NCBI RefSeq assembly: GCF_029714405.1
Contig: NZ_CP121650.1
Span: 434,001 to 498,000, forward strand
Direction: 5' to 3'
Source: Bradyrhizobium sp. CB82
GTDB lineage: Bacteria > Pseudomonadota > Alphaproteobacteria > Rhizobiales > Xanthobacteraceae
DNA: 64,000 nucleotides
Position numbers and translations under genes: made by a program
The notes under the pieces: generated by a model
What the model saw: the letters and a program-made list of their open reading frames with translations, nothing else
Database searches by the model: none
Told to the model about the DNA's origin: nothing
In this document: in pieces, positions 27,701 through 37,339 of the stretch
Numbering within the stretch: the stretch's first letter is position 1
Layout of the letters: the number at the start of each line of letters is the position of its first letter

Positions 27701-28334
27701 CGCCGCGATCGCTCGACGGTTCAAGTTGCGACACGTAGAACTCGCCAGGAGGAAGCCGGATCGTCTCCTGGAAGTAGGTGCGCTCGCCTTTGTGCTGCAG
27801 TTCGTCGTTGGGAGCAATCCGCGCTGATCCGTTCGGCCCGGTTCGATCCACCCGGATCAGCTCCGGCTCGCCATCCCCGGCGCCGATGATGCGAAACTGC
27901 GCGTAAGCGGGCTTGGCATCGATTTCGGCGGCAAGCCGGGTCGCGAGACGGTCGCGCCAGGTCTGCTCGGAGACACCGTCCTGCGGGTCGGTCCCGCCGG
28001 CGAGATGGGCGCGGATCAGGCCGTTGAGAGCGGCCGCGGCGCGGAGGGTGCCGATATCGCCTCGCGCACTCGCGACATAGCCTTCGAGATCGGACGCAAG
28101 CAGCCGCGAATGGGTTTCAAGGCGGTCGATGATCCGCGGCAAGACGGCCTGTTCGACGCTCCAGTAGCTCAGCAAGCCCGCGGCAGCCACGGCAATCGCA
28201 ACCAGCAGAATCATGGCAATGGCGAGCCGCGTCGCCAGCGTCATGTAGCGCTTCTTGCTGTTTCGGACACGGTTCTGCTTTGCCCGATGGGCAGCAGAAC
28301 GGATGTCGCCATCATCGGCCGCCGGTGCTGACAT
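24738..28334 (-). CDS. hybrid sensor histidine kinase with multiple PAS domains
   Basis: A 1198-residue membrane kinase. Order: helix 1 (about residues 33-55), an extracytoplasmic Cache-type sensor (about 60-345), helix 2 and HAMP (about 355-425), three PAS domains with PAC segments (about 455-820), HisKA with His841 (GGVAHDFNNIL), HATPase (NARDAMSNGG, SDTGAGIP, GTGLGLSMVYGF) and a receiver with Asp1130 (LLFTDVIMPGKMNG). It would relay phosphate His to Asp to an HPt protein and on to a regulator; candidates are the HPt at 15125 and the FixJ-like gene. The ATG at 28334 was chosen because the hydrophobic N-terminus follows it. A truncated receiver ORF overlaps its start. Confidence 0.92.
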   Translation of the reverse strand: MSAPAADDGDIRSAAHRAKQNRVRNSKKRYMTLATRLAIAMILLVAIAVAAAGLLSYWSVEQAVLPRIIDRLETHSRLLASDLEGYVASARGDIGTLRAAAALNGLIRAHLAGGTDPQDGVSEQTWRDRLATRLAAEIDAKPAYAQFRIIGAGDGEPELIRVDRTGPNGSARIAPNDELQHKGERTYFQETIRLPPGEFYVSQLEPSSDRGGTTIPHAPTLRVGSPLFTPDGKPFGIILVNIDMRPALDRLRSLVRPGEQLYVVNTRGDYVVHPDRSREFGLSRGEPNNWVDDFPYFVGLTGTTKSSAQVITDTRGRFGGATLAPALLAGKEWLGIIEIAPNSTFARFAAAIKNTSLSVGLLAVLGAAALAILLARTLTRPIVQLTRAVENIDSDGEIAIPIDAPGETGALALAFARMVAEVKAKTAALEREVLEHRRTEAALSHHAERERLFSAAVESSDDAIVMQTLDAIITGWNPAAERLYGYSADEAIGKPTSIIVPADRREQGTNYLRRIARGEPIERFETVRMRKDGSAVEISLSLSPIRGPNGEIMGVSGSARNITEARRTERALHQQREERRLIFDASQDLIMILDARGYVVQISPSSEAILGYQPEEMVGRSGADFIQPDHLERSREEIRALRRGERPKLADTRCLHKDGHDVWLSWLGTWSAEMKRFYFVGRDMTEARLAQESLLESEQLARNIIETSLDAFIQTDENGTILAWNSQAETLFGWRRDEALGRTAIDLIIAKGERRTISGGLQRFVASKDGRIVGRRREMMVRRRDGKEFKAEMSVTAMNRREGVLFNVFYRDLTDKIAADERIRHAEKMEAVGQLTGGVAHDFNNILTVITGTIEILAEAVQKEPQLAAITRMIDEAAARGAELTQHLLAFARKQPLQPREIDINSLIVDTAKLLRPTLGEHIQIESVFETESCVALVDPNQLTTALLNLALNARDAMSNGGKLILETGVAYLDDAYANINDIRPGNYVLIAVSDTGAGIPAKLLDRVFDPFFTSKGPGKGTGLGLSMVYGFIKQSAGHIRIYSEEGHGTTIKMYLPPGMSATATGEGVTPDAIEGGDETILVVEDDRLVRDYVLAQLHSLGYATLEAANAADALAIVTAGTPFDLLFTDVIMPGKMNGRQLADEILKSRPDLKVVYTSGYTENAIIHHGRLDSGVLLLAKPYRKSDLARILRRALDG

Positions 28335-28512
28335 CAGAAGTCCTCGGCTTGCTTGCCTGCAGGCAATCGTCGACCGTCGCGAGCAACGCTTGCTTCTGCA
28401 GGCCGCGGTGGCCGTCCCCGGCAACCATCATGTTATGGCCAGCCATCTCCAGCAGCAGCCGGATCGTGATCTGCACGGCCGAATCGTCATCCACAATCAG
28501 GATGTTGGCCAA
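28312..28512 (-). pseudogene. truncated receiver-domain gene overlapping the kinase start
   Basis: A 66-codon frame starts with TTG at 28512 after a good GGAGGA site. It encodes the first third of a CheY-like receiver (ILIVDDDSAVQITIRLLLEMAGHNMMVAGDG) and then changes to unrelated sequence. The phospho-Asp strand and the rest of the fold are missing in all frames, so this is a deletion, not a frameshift. The frame runs past the kinase start by 23 bases, so translation of the stump may couple to the kinase. Confidence 0.65.
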
Positions 28513-28705
28513 GTTCCAATCCTCCGGCCCCGGTCCAGGTCGACCACGGCGGTCGAAGCATCTGAGTAGATTGTTGCGCGGATTTCATGCAACCTGCAAG
28601 CTACTTCGCAACAAGGGAACACGCCTTGTGGCACGGTTGGGACGCCGGTCGCCCATATGCACGCTTGCATGCATATAATCCTGCAGCCGGCTGCTTCACC
28701 AGCGT

Positions 28706-29422
28706 CTAGTCGCTCAGATATTCCGGATGGCGCGCCCGGATCCTGTCGAGCTCGCTGAGGGTGCCTGACAGATGCGTGCGCAGGTGCCGCTGCGCGGCAT
28801 CGGCGTCGCCGGCCTCGATCGCGCGGGTGATCAGTCTGTGGTGACGCACAATGTTCTGGGCCTTGCCGGGCGAAGGCAGGTGCAGCCGCCGCAAACGGTC
28901 GATATGTCCGCTGCGGCTGCGCACCAGCGTCCAGAGCTCCTGCTTGCCGGCGGCCGTGTAGAGCTGGACATGGAAATCATTGTCGGCGGCGATGAAGCTC
29001 TCGAAGTCTCCGGCCTTGGCGAATTGCTGCTGGAGCGCGATTGCGTGGTCAAGGCGGATGATCAGCGCTCCGTCATGGCTTTCCGCGAGCAGCCGCACGA
29101 TCTCGAGCTCCAGCGCCTGGCGCAGGAAATGCGCCTGCTGGGCGCGGCCGACATCGATCCGGCTGACCACCGTCGCGTGCTGCGGAAACACGTCGACGAG
29201 CCCTTCCTCCTCCAGTCGCATCAGGGCATCGCGGATTGGCGTCGAGCTGACGCCGAATTGCGCGGCGAGATCGGCGCGCGATAGCGGCGAGCCCGGCGGC
29301 AGCTCCAGGGCGAGAATCGCGTTGCGCAGCCGCTCGAACACCTGTGGCGCGGCCTGCCGGGCGCGGTCGAGCCGCGCGCCCGGGCGGAAGGTCGCGCGGG
29401 GTGCGGTATGGGACACTTCCAT
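28706..29422 (-). CDS. GntR-family regulator with FCD domain
   Basis: A 238-residue repressor of the FadR subfamily: GntR winged helix (ILALELPPGSPLSRADLAAQFGVSSTPIRDALMRLEEEGLVDVFPQ) and an all-helical FCD ligand domain with the metal-site histidines (DNDFHVQLY, HHRLITRAIEAGD, HLRTHLSG). Such repressors respond to small carboxylates or sugar acids. A perfect palindrome at 29451-29474 lies 29 bases upstream and probably is its operator, shared with the divergent catabolic genes. The ATG at 29422 is favoured; an in-frame GTG at 29440 is possible. Confidence 0.92.
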   Translation of the reverse strand: MEVSHTAPRATFRPGARLDRARQAAPQVFERLRNAILALELPPGSPLSRADLAAQFGVSSTPIRDALMRLEEEGLVDVFPQHATVVSRIDVGRAQQAHFLRQALELEIVRLLAESHDGALIIRLDHAIALQQQFAKAGDFESFIAADNDFHVQLYTAAGKQELWTLVRSRSGHIDRLRRLHLPSPGKAQNIVRHHRLITRAIEAGDADAAQRHLRTHLSGTLSELDRIRARHPEYLSD

Positions 29423-29450
29423 GGCTTGCCGTTCCGGCACGCTTGCCTTT

Positions 29451-29474
29451 GATGCACTAATGCATTAGTGCATC
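29451..29474. promoter_or_regulatory. perfect 24-bp palindrome, probable FCD-regulator operator
   Basis: GATGCACTAATG is followed at once by its exact reverse complement, centred between 29462 and 29463. The core GCACTAATGCATTAGTGC is longer than typical GntR sites (usually 8-12 bp symmetric). It lies between the GntR/FCD gene and the divergent permease/dehydratase run, the expected place of an auto-regulated operator. Confidence 0.75.
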
Positions 29475-29946
29475 AGCAGCGGCTTCGTCAATGCTGGCCG
29501 GAGCAAACGAACAACAATGATCAAGCAGCGTGGCCTCGCAGCCGTCGCCCTGATCGCTGCCATGGTGCTGTGGCCGGTGGCGCTCAACACCCATTCCGGC
29601 TTCAAGAGCGTGTCCAACACGCTGCGTATGGTTGGCCGCAATTATGGCCTGCGCGGCCTGCCCTATGTCGCAAAGATCCTGATCCCGGCCGCCTTCGGCT
29701 CGATCCTCACCGGACTGAAGATCGGCTGGGCCTTCGCCTGGCGCACGCTGATCGCCGCCGAGCTGGTGTTCGGTGTGTCCTCAGGGCAGGGCGGGCTCGG
29801 CTGGTTCATCTTTGAGAACCGCAACCTGCTCGACATTCCTGCGGTTTTCGCCGGATTGTCGACCGTAATCATCATCGGGCTCTTCGTCGAGAACCTGATC
29901 TTCCGCCCCATCGAGCGGAACACCGTCCAGAAATGGGTACCCAATC

Positions 29947-31683
<1,737 letters not shown>

Positions 31684-31687
31684 CACT

Positions 31688-31770
31688 GTCGTTCCGGGGC
31701 GATGCGAAGCATCGAACCCGGAACCCATTTCACCGCAGTACAGTTCGCGCTGCGCGCGCTCCGGAATGAC
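31688..31770. repeat. palindromic repeat between dehydratase and aldolase genes
   Basis: A hairpin with arms GTTCCGGG at 31691-31698 and CCCGGAAC at 31717-31724 with an inner GATGC/GCATC stem, followed by a second half ending CTCCGGAATGAC. Outer ends GTCGTTCCGG and CCGGAATGAC are similar to repeats elsewhere in these genomes. It lies inside an apparent operon and may reduce or process the downstream message. Confidence 0.55.
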
Positions 31771-31785
31771 AAGAGAGAGGACACC

Positions 31786-32505
31786 ATGTCTAAACTTGCC
31801 GACGCCACCCGCAACAGGCTCAAGTCCGTCTCCACCGCCACCGTTGCCACTGCGCTGTTCAAGCGCGGCCTGCGCATCCAGATGATCCAGGATGTGCATC
31901 CCCTTGGCCCCAGCCAGCCGACCATGGTCGGCGAGGCCTTCACGCTGCGCTACATGCCGGCGCGCGAGGATCTCAACACCATCGAGGTGTTTCGCGATCG
32001 CTCGCATCCGCAGCGCAAGGCGGTCGAGGATTGCCCACCCGGCGCGGTGCTGGTGATGGACAGCCGCAAGGACGCGCGCGCCGCATCCGCCGGCGCGATC
32101 CTGGTGACGCGGTTGATGAAGCGCGGTGTCGCCGGCGTCGTCACCGACGGCGGCTTTCGCGATTCTGCCGAGATCGCAAAACTCGGCTTCCCCGCCTTCC
32201 ATCATCGCCCGAGCGCGCCGACCAATTTGACGCTGCACCAGGCGATCGAGATCAACGTCCCCATCGGTTGCGGCGACGCGCCGGTTTTCCCCGGCGACGT
32301 CATCCTCGGTGACAGTGATGGCGTGATCGTCATTCCGGCGCATCTCGCCGACGAGATCGCCAACGAGACGTTCGAGATGACCGCGTTCGAGGACTTCGTC
32401 AGCGAGGAGGTCGGCAAGGGCCGCGGCATCTTCGGACTCTATCCGGCCACCGATCCGCAGACGCTCACCGACTTCGCGGAATGGCGGAAGAAGAACGGAA
32501 GGTAG
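31786..32505 (+). CDS. RraA-like / 4-hydroxy-2-oxoacid aldolase family protein
   Basis: A 239-residue protein of the RraA/class II pyruvate-aldolase family. It contains the conserved LMKRGVAGVVTDGGFRDSAEI segment, with the Gly-Arg-Asp pattern that binds metal and substrate in HMG/CHA aldolases, and the terminal VFPGDVILGDSDGVIVIP. The RNase E regulator RraA is much shorter (about 160 residues); this length and context fit an aldolase cleaving a 2-keto-3-deoxy acid made by the upstream dehydratase. That coupling is inference. RBS AGAGAGG precedes the ATG at 31786. Confidence 0.85.
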   Translation: MSKLADATRNRLKSVSTATVATALFKRGLRIQMIQDVHPLGPSQPTMVGEAFTLRYMPAREDLNTIEVFRDRSHPQRKAVEDCPPGAVLVMDSRKDARAASAGAILVTRLMKRGVAGVVTDGGFRDSAEIAKLGFPAFHHRPSAPTNLTLHQAIEINVPIGCGDAPVFPGDVILGDSDGVIVIPAHLADEIANETFEMTAFEDFVSEEVGKGRGIFGLYPATDPQTLTDFAEWRKKNGR

Positions 32506-32512
32506 TCGGTCC

Positions 32513-32650
32513 TCGCCTCTCCCCGCGCGCGGAAAAAGGCCGGAAATTCAAGCGCGGCTTGAATTCCGGGTGAGGGGGAGTCTCCGCGAGCCAACTCGCT
32601 CCGTTTATGTGGGATAGAGCCCGTCACCCCGTAAGGACGGGGAGAGGGAG
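32513..32650. repeat. repeat at a convergent junction (CTCTCCCCG family)
   Basis: CCTCTCCCCGCGCG at the left and CCCGTAAGGACGGGGAGAGGG at the right form a long imperfect inverted repeat, with inner AATTCAAGCGC-GGCTTGAATT. It fills the gap between the aldolase and the oligopeptidase, which converge. It likely serves as bidirectional terminator. Confidence 0.55.
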
Positions 32651-32654
32651 AAGA

Positions 32655-34760
32655 TTACACCCCCGCCTCCGTCATCTCAACTGCCCACAGCGCAAACGCG
32701 TAGACGATCGCGACTTCGTCGAGGCGGTCGAAGCGCCCCGAGGCGCCGCCATGACCGGCGCCCATGTTGGTGCGGAGCAGGACCGGGCCGCCGCCGCTCA
32801 TGGTCGCGCGCAGGCGTGCGATCCATTTGGCGGGCTCCCAATAGGTGACGCGTGGATCGGTCAAGCCGCCCATCGCCAGGATCGCCGGATAGTCCTTCGC
32901 CGCGACGTTGTCGTAGGGCGAGTAGGACAGGATAGTGCGAAAATCCCTCTCACTCTCGATCGGGTTGCCCCATTCCGGCCATTCCGGCGGCGTCAGCGGC
33001 AGCGTGTCGTCGAGCATAGTGTTGAGCACGTCGACGAACGGCACCTCCGCGACGATCCCTGCGAACAATTCGCCCGCGCGGTTTGCGACCGCGCCCATCA
33101 GCATGCCACCGGCCGAGCCGCCATGGCCGACGATGCGTTTTGCGCTCGTATATTTCGCCGCGATCAGCGCGCGTGCGCTCGCGGCGAAATCGTCGAACGT
33201 GTTGGTCTTCTTCTCGCGCTTGCCGTCGAGATACCAGCCCCAGCCCTTGTCGGCGCCGCCGCGGATATGGGCGATGGCGTAAACGAAGCCGCGGTCGACC
33301 AGCGACAGGCGGTTGGCGTTGAAGGAGGCCGGCATCGCCGCGCCGTAGGAACCGTAGCCGTAGAGCAGCAGCGGCGCCGTGCCGTCGAGCCCGAGTCCCC
33401 GGCGATACAGGATCGAAACCGGTACCTCCGCGCCGTCATGCGCCTTCGCCATGATACGGGTGGTGACGTAGTCGGCCGCATCGTGGCCGGATGGAATCTG
33501 CTGTCGCTTGCGCAGCACCCGCGAGCGCTTCGCCATGTCGTAGTCGTAGACTTCCGAGGGCGTCGTCATCGACGAATAGGAAAAGCGCAAGTTCGTCGTC
33601 TCGAATTCGTAGGAGCCCATCGTGTCGAGCGAATAGGCGGCTTCGTCGAACGCGATGGCGTGCTCTTCGCCGTTGCTGAGATCGCGGATCACGATCGCCG
33701 GCAGCGCATTGGCGCGCTCCAGCCGCACCAGATGGCCGGCATAGAGATCGATGTCGATGATGTAGATGCCTGGGCGATACGGAATCAGATCGCGCCAGTT
33801 CGCGCGTTCGGGCGCAGCGAGCGGCGCGATGACGATCTTGAAGTCGATGGCGTCATCGGCATTGGTGAGTATGAAGAGTTCGTCGCCGCGATCGGCGAGC
33901 GAATATTGCACGCCCTCCTGGCGCGCCGCGACCAGCCGCGGCGGCGCGTCGGGATTGGCGAGATCGATCAGCCGCTGCTCGGATGTTTCATGGTCGCCGC
34001 CGGCGATCACGCAAAAGCGCCCGCTGGTGCTTTCGTGCAAATGGGTAAACCAGCCGGAGTCCTGCTCCTCATAGATCAGGATATCGTCGGCCTGCTTCGT
34101 CCCGAGGCGATGCCGCCACACCTGCATCGGCCGGTGATTGTCGTCGAGCTTCACATAGAAGAAGCTTTTGGCGTCCTTGCTCCAGACCACGCCGCCGTCG
34201 GTTTCCTCGACGAGGTCGTCGAGATCGGCCCCGGTTGCCCAATCGCGCACGCGGATCGAAAAATATTCCGAGCCCTTGGTGTCGGCGGTCCAGGCTTGCA
34301 GCTTGTGATCGGGCGAATGCCGGCTGCCGCCGAACCTGAAGTACTTGTGGTCCTTGGCGAGCGCATCGCCGTCGAGCACGATGTGGCTATCACCGCCATT
34401 GCGGGGCATGCGGCCGAAGAGCTCATGCTGTCCGCCTTCGCGAAACTTGCGGAAGTAGGCGAAGGGTCCGTCCGGCGACGGCACGCTGGAATCGTCTTCC
34501 TTGATCCGGCCGCGCATCTCGCGCACCAGCGTCTTCTGCAAGGGTGCGGTGCGGCCGAGCAGGCTCTCGGTATAGACGTTCTCTTCGTCGAGATATGTGC
34601 GGATGTCGGGATCGAGTACGGCGGGGTCGCGCAGCACCTCCTGCCATTTCGCATCCTTTAGCCAGGCATAGTCGTCGCTTACGGTGATGCCGTGCCGGGT
34701 GAACGCATGCGGCCGGCGAGGGGCGACGGGTGGCTTGGTGGGGCTGGCGGTTTTGGTCAA
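32655..34760 (-). CDS. S9-family oligopeptidase (PtrB/prolyl oligopeptidase type)
   Basis: A 701-residue cytoplasmic serine peptidase with an N-terminal beta-propeller (about residues 75-420) that limits access to short peptides, and an alpha/beta-hydrolase domain. Catalytic residues are Ser549 (GHGGSAGGM), Asp635 (GLTDPRV) and His670 (GAGHGGASGRF). RGGADKGWGWYLDGK and the propeller DDYAWLKD start are typical of oligopeptidase B. The start codon is TTG at 34760, preceded by GAGG; no ATG in frame is closer. There is no signal peptide. No functional link with neighbours is evident. Confidence 0.93.
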   Translation of the reverse strand: MTKTASPTKPPVAPRRPHAFTRHGITVSDDYAWLKDAKWQEVLRDPAVLDPDIRTYLDEENVYTESLLGRTAPLQKTLVREMRGRIKEDDSSVPSPDGPFAYFRKFREGGQHELFGRMPRNGGDSHIVLDGDALAKDHKYFRFGGSRHSPDHKLQAWTADTKGSEYFSIRVRDWATGADLDDLVEETDGGVVWSKDAKSFFYVKLDDNHRPMQVWRHRLGTKQADDILIYEEQDSGWFTHLHESTSGRFCVIAGGDHETSEQRLIDLANPDAPPRLVAARQEGVQYSLADRGDELFILTNADDAIDFKIVIAPLAAPERANWRDLIPYRPGIYIIDIDLYAGHLVRLERANALPAIVIRDLSNGEEHAIAFDEAAYSLDTMGSYEFETTNLRFSYSSMTTPSEVYDYDMAKRSRVLRKRQQIPSGHDAADYVTTRIMAKAHDGAEVPVSILYRRGLGLDGTAPLLLYGYGSYGAAMPASFNANRLSLVDRGFVYAIAHIRGGADKGWGWYLDGKREKKTNTFDDFAASARALIAAKYTSAKRIVGHGGSAGGMLMGAVANRAGELFAGIVAEVPFVDVLNTMLDDTLPLTPPEWPEWGNPIESERDFRTILSYSPYDNVAAKDYPAILAMGGLTDPRVTYWEPAKWIARLRATMSGGGPVLLRTNMGAGHGGASGRFDRLDEVAIVYAFALWAVEMTEAGV

Positions 34761-34900
34761 TGGGTCCTCGTTCGAGTCCTCGGCGGGTCATGTCCTATAT
34801 CGGATCGAACTCGGCCGATTTAAAGAAGTGCCGATGCGAAGCTACAGCATTGGCGCGCAGTCGATGCGCATGCTGGTCGCGCGCCCTGGCTGCCTCAATG

Positions 34901-34998
34901 CAGGAGTCATCACCCGCGAAGGCGGGTGATACCAGCTTCTCGGTTCCTTACAACTGCCCCGGTGTACTGGATGCCTCGCCTGCGCGGGGCATGACGAC
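34901..34998. repeat. palindromic doublet (TCATCACCCGC family)
   Basis: Left unit GTCATCACCCGCGAAGGCGGGTGAT (stem CACCCGC/GCGGGTG), right unit TACTGGATGCCTCGCCTGCGCGGGGCATGACGA. The units face each other, as in the doublets A to C, but their sequence differs. It sits between the oligopeptidase start and the aminotransferase stop on the same strand. Confidence 0.6.
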
Positions 34999-35027
34999 GG
35001 AGGATGCGGAGCCGCTGTCTCCTCAGC

Positions 35028-36215
35028 CTACATCTCGACCTGCTCACCGAGATAGGCGACGGCCGCCTCGAGGCCGCCCTTGCCGTGCGGTATCTTCAGC
35101 GCGTTGAGGCCGACTTCGATCACGCCGAGCGTGCCAAGCAGCATCGGCGCGTTGACGTGGCCCATATGGGCGATGCGGAAGGCCTGGCCCTCGAGATCGC
35201 CAATGCCGGTGCCGAGCACCACGCCGCACTTGTCCTTGCAATAGCGCTGCAGCACCGCGGGATCATGACCATTGCCAACGGTCACGGTCGTCACCGTGTT
35301 GGAGCGCTCGCTGTTCTCCAGAATGTTGAAGCCGAGCACCTGGCCCTCCGACCACACCGCGACCGCGCGGCGCGCGGCTTCGCCGAGCAGGCTGTGCCGG
35401 CGGAATGCGTTCTGGAGGCCCTCCTCGAGCAAGAGGTCGATCGCCTGGCGCAGCGCGAACAACAGATGCACCGGTGCGGTGCCGGCATATTTGCGATAAT
35501 GCTCGGCACCCTCGCGCTCGCTCCAGCTCCAATAGGGCGTCGCCATGTTCGCCTTCTTGTGCGCCGCGAGCGCACGATCATTCGCCGCGACGAAGCCGAG
35601 ACCCGGCGGCGTCATCAGGCCTTTCTGCGAGCCGGACATCGCGACGTCGATGCCCCATTTGTCCATCTCGAACGGCATGCAGCCGAGCGAAGCCACGGTG
35701 TCGACCATGTACAGCGCCGGATGGCCGCTCGCCTTGATCGCCTTGCCGATCGCCTCGATGTCGTTCTGCACGCCCGAGGCGGTGTCGACCTGCACGACGA
35801 CGACGGCCTTGATCTTGTGCTCCTTGTCACGGCGCAGGCGCTCCTCGACCTCGTGCGGGCGCACCGCGCGGCGCCAGTCACCCCTGAGCACCTCGACCTC
35901 GGCACCCATCAGGGAGGCCGCATGGCCCCAGCCGATCGCGAAGCGGCCGCTTTCCAGCACCAGGAGCTTGTCGCCGCGCGACAGCACGTTGCTGAGCACG
36001 GCTTCCCAGGCGCCGTGGCCATTGGCGATGTAGATGTAGGATTTGCCCTTGGTCGCGAACAGCTTCGAGAGATCGCCGATCAGGCTCTCGGTCAGATCGG
36101 TCATCTGCTTGGAGTAGATGTCGATCGCCGGACGATGCATCGCCCGCAGCACCTCGTCGGGCATCGTGGTGGGCCCGGGGATGGCCAGAAATTCCCGGCC
36201 CGCGCGAACGGTCAT
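35028..36215 (-). CDS. class V aminotransferase (serine/alanine-glyoxylate type)
   Basis: A 395-residue PLP enzyme of fold type I. It matches the serine-glyoxylate/alanine-glyoxylate group: the IPGPTTMPDEVLRAMHRPAIDI start, VQVDTASGVQND, the pyridoxal-binding Lys198 (MSGSQKGLMTPPGLGF), and the C-terminal GLGVIEVGLNAL. Likely reaction: amino-group transfer to glyoxylate, forming glycine, as in the serine cycle or photorespiration-like carbon recycling. Other genes of that pathway are not in the window. ATG at 36215 follows AAGGAAGAA. It is a solitary gene. Confidence 0.88.
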   Translation of the reverse strand: MTVRAGREFLAIPGPTTMPDEVLRAMHRPAIDIYSKQMTDLTESLIGDLSKLFATKGKSYIYIANGHGAWEAVLSNVLSRGDKLLVLESGRFAIGWGHAASLMGAEVEVLRGDWRRAVRPHEVEERLRRDKEHKIKAVVVVQVDTASGVQNDIEAIGKAIKASGHPALYMVDTVASLGCMPFEMDKWGIDVAMSGSQKGLMTPPGLGFVAANDRALAAHKKANMATPYWSWSEREGAEHYRKYAGTAPVHLLFALRQAIDLLLEEGLQNAFRRHSLLGEAARRAVAVWSEGQVLGFNILENSERSNTVTTVTVGNGHDPAVLQRYCKDKCGVVLGTGIGDLEGQAFRIAHMGHVNAPMLLGTLGVIEVGLNALKIPHGKGGLEAAVAYLGEQVEM

Positions 36216-36345
36216 TGTTGTTCTTCCTTATGTGATGAAGAGAGTCTGGAGGATCATCGGGCTACGCTTTTACGCGCCGTGGCAACTTAAGAAAAGCGCG
36301 CAAAACGCGGGATAATCATGCAAGAAGCCGATCGTCCGGACATGG

Positions 36346-37071
36346 CTATCGCCGCGTCTCGCGGCACCCGGCGGCTTCAGCTTCCTCGACCGAGCAGAAC
36401 CAGCGGGTGCCCTTGCTGATCTTCATCTTGATCTGTGCGTACCAGCGGCTGGTCGGCTGGTGAAAGATGCATTCGCCTGATGTGTTGACGTTGCCCTTGA
36501 TGGTGCAGTCCGGCGATGGTGCAACGGCCCCTGACGCCGAGGCGAGCAGGATCGCATGAGCTCCTTCGGGCGGCTTGGTGGCGCCGAGAATCGGCGTCTT
36601 CTTGTTGCGCACCCGCCAGTCCCATGGCGCGATGAAGGCGCCCTGCCACATGCCAGCCTTGGCTTCGCGCGCGGCCGCTTCGTCGGCCTCATAGTCGCGG
36701 GAGATGCGGGTGAAGGCCAGCGCCCAGCCGCTCCGCACCAGCCATTTCTGGATGTCCTCGCCGTCGACCTCGCAGCGCGCCACGGTGCGGCCGCGCCGGT
36801 CGATCGACCTCCCATGGCAGACCCAGTTCTTGCCCTCGGCAAATTTGGCGAGCTCCTCGCGTGCCGCCACACCGCAGGTCCAGCGCTCGCCCTTGGTGTT
36901 CAGGCAGAGCTGGTCGGTCGACGGCGCGTCGATGCCGCTGAGCCGGATGCGGGTGCTGCCGATCTGGACGGAATCGCCCTCGCGGACCTTTGCCGTGCCG
37001 GTGATGTCGGCGGCCTGCGCCAGCGACGGCAAGGCGAGGAGGACAATCAAGCCAAGAAACGTTCGCGACAT
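36346..37071 (-). CDS. secreted SNase-like nuclease with C-terminal Cys-rich domain
   Basis: A 241-residue protein with a signal peptide (LIVLLALPSLAQA, cleavage near residue 21), a thermonuclease OB-fold (TAKVREGDSVQIGSTRIRLSGIDAPSTDQLC to EADEAAAREAKAGMWQG, about 22-150), and a C-terminal module (CTIKGNVNTSGECIFHQPTSRWY...GTRWFCSVEEAEAAGCRET) like the 'sunset'-type segment on SNase proteins, here with four cysteines. The catalytic Arg/Glu pattern appears partly kept (RLSGIDAP, RTVARCEV). It is expected in the periplasm or outside the cell. Repeat doublet B follows upstream. Confidence 0.85.
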   Translation of the reverse strand: MSRTFLGLIVLLALPSLAQAADITGTAKVREGDSVQIGSTRIRLSGIDAPSTDQLCLNTKGERWTCGVAAREELAKFAEGKNWVCHGRSIDRRGRTVARCEVDGEDIQKWLVRSGWALAFTRISRDYEADEAAAREAKAGMWQGAFIAPWDWRVRNKKTPILGATKPPEGAHAILLASASGAVAPSPDCTIKGNVNTSGECIFHQPTSRWYAQIKMKISKGTRWFCSVEEAEAAGCRETRR

Positions 37072-37196
37072 GCCGGTCCGCGTCTGATGAAAATCCCGAT
37101 AAGCCCGGCAATTGTGGTCGGTATTTGGCCGGCCGGCCAGCGCTTGCTCGAGAGATAGGCTTTCAACTTCCCGTCATCGGGCCGCCGAATGGACAA

Positions 37197-37339
37197 CTCT
37201 CGTGTCCCGGACGCGCTGCAGCGTGAAACGCTGCTGCGCAGAGCCGGGACCCAGAAAAAAATGGTGGTGCATCTCGACGGCGCAGGCCCCGGCTCAGCAG
37301 CGCATCGCTGCGTGCTGCGCTGCGTCCGGGGCACGAGAG
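37197..37339. repeat. REP-type doublet B
   Basis: The ends CTCTCGTG and CACGAGAG are perfectly inverted. Inside are two units with GTCCCGGACGCGCTGCAGCG/CGCTGCTGCGCAGAGCCGGGAC and GCCCCGGCTCAGCAGCGC/GCGCTGCGTCCGGGGC. It corresponds to doublets A and C. The right half overlaps the 3' end of the minus-strand gene ending at 37294, which therefore has a repeat-derived C-terminus. Confidence 0.75.

Noticed and set aside
32607..34661. 684-codon plus-strand frame opposite the oligopeptidase
   Set aside because: The minus strand encodes a complete catalytic triad in family context.
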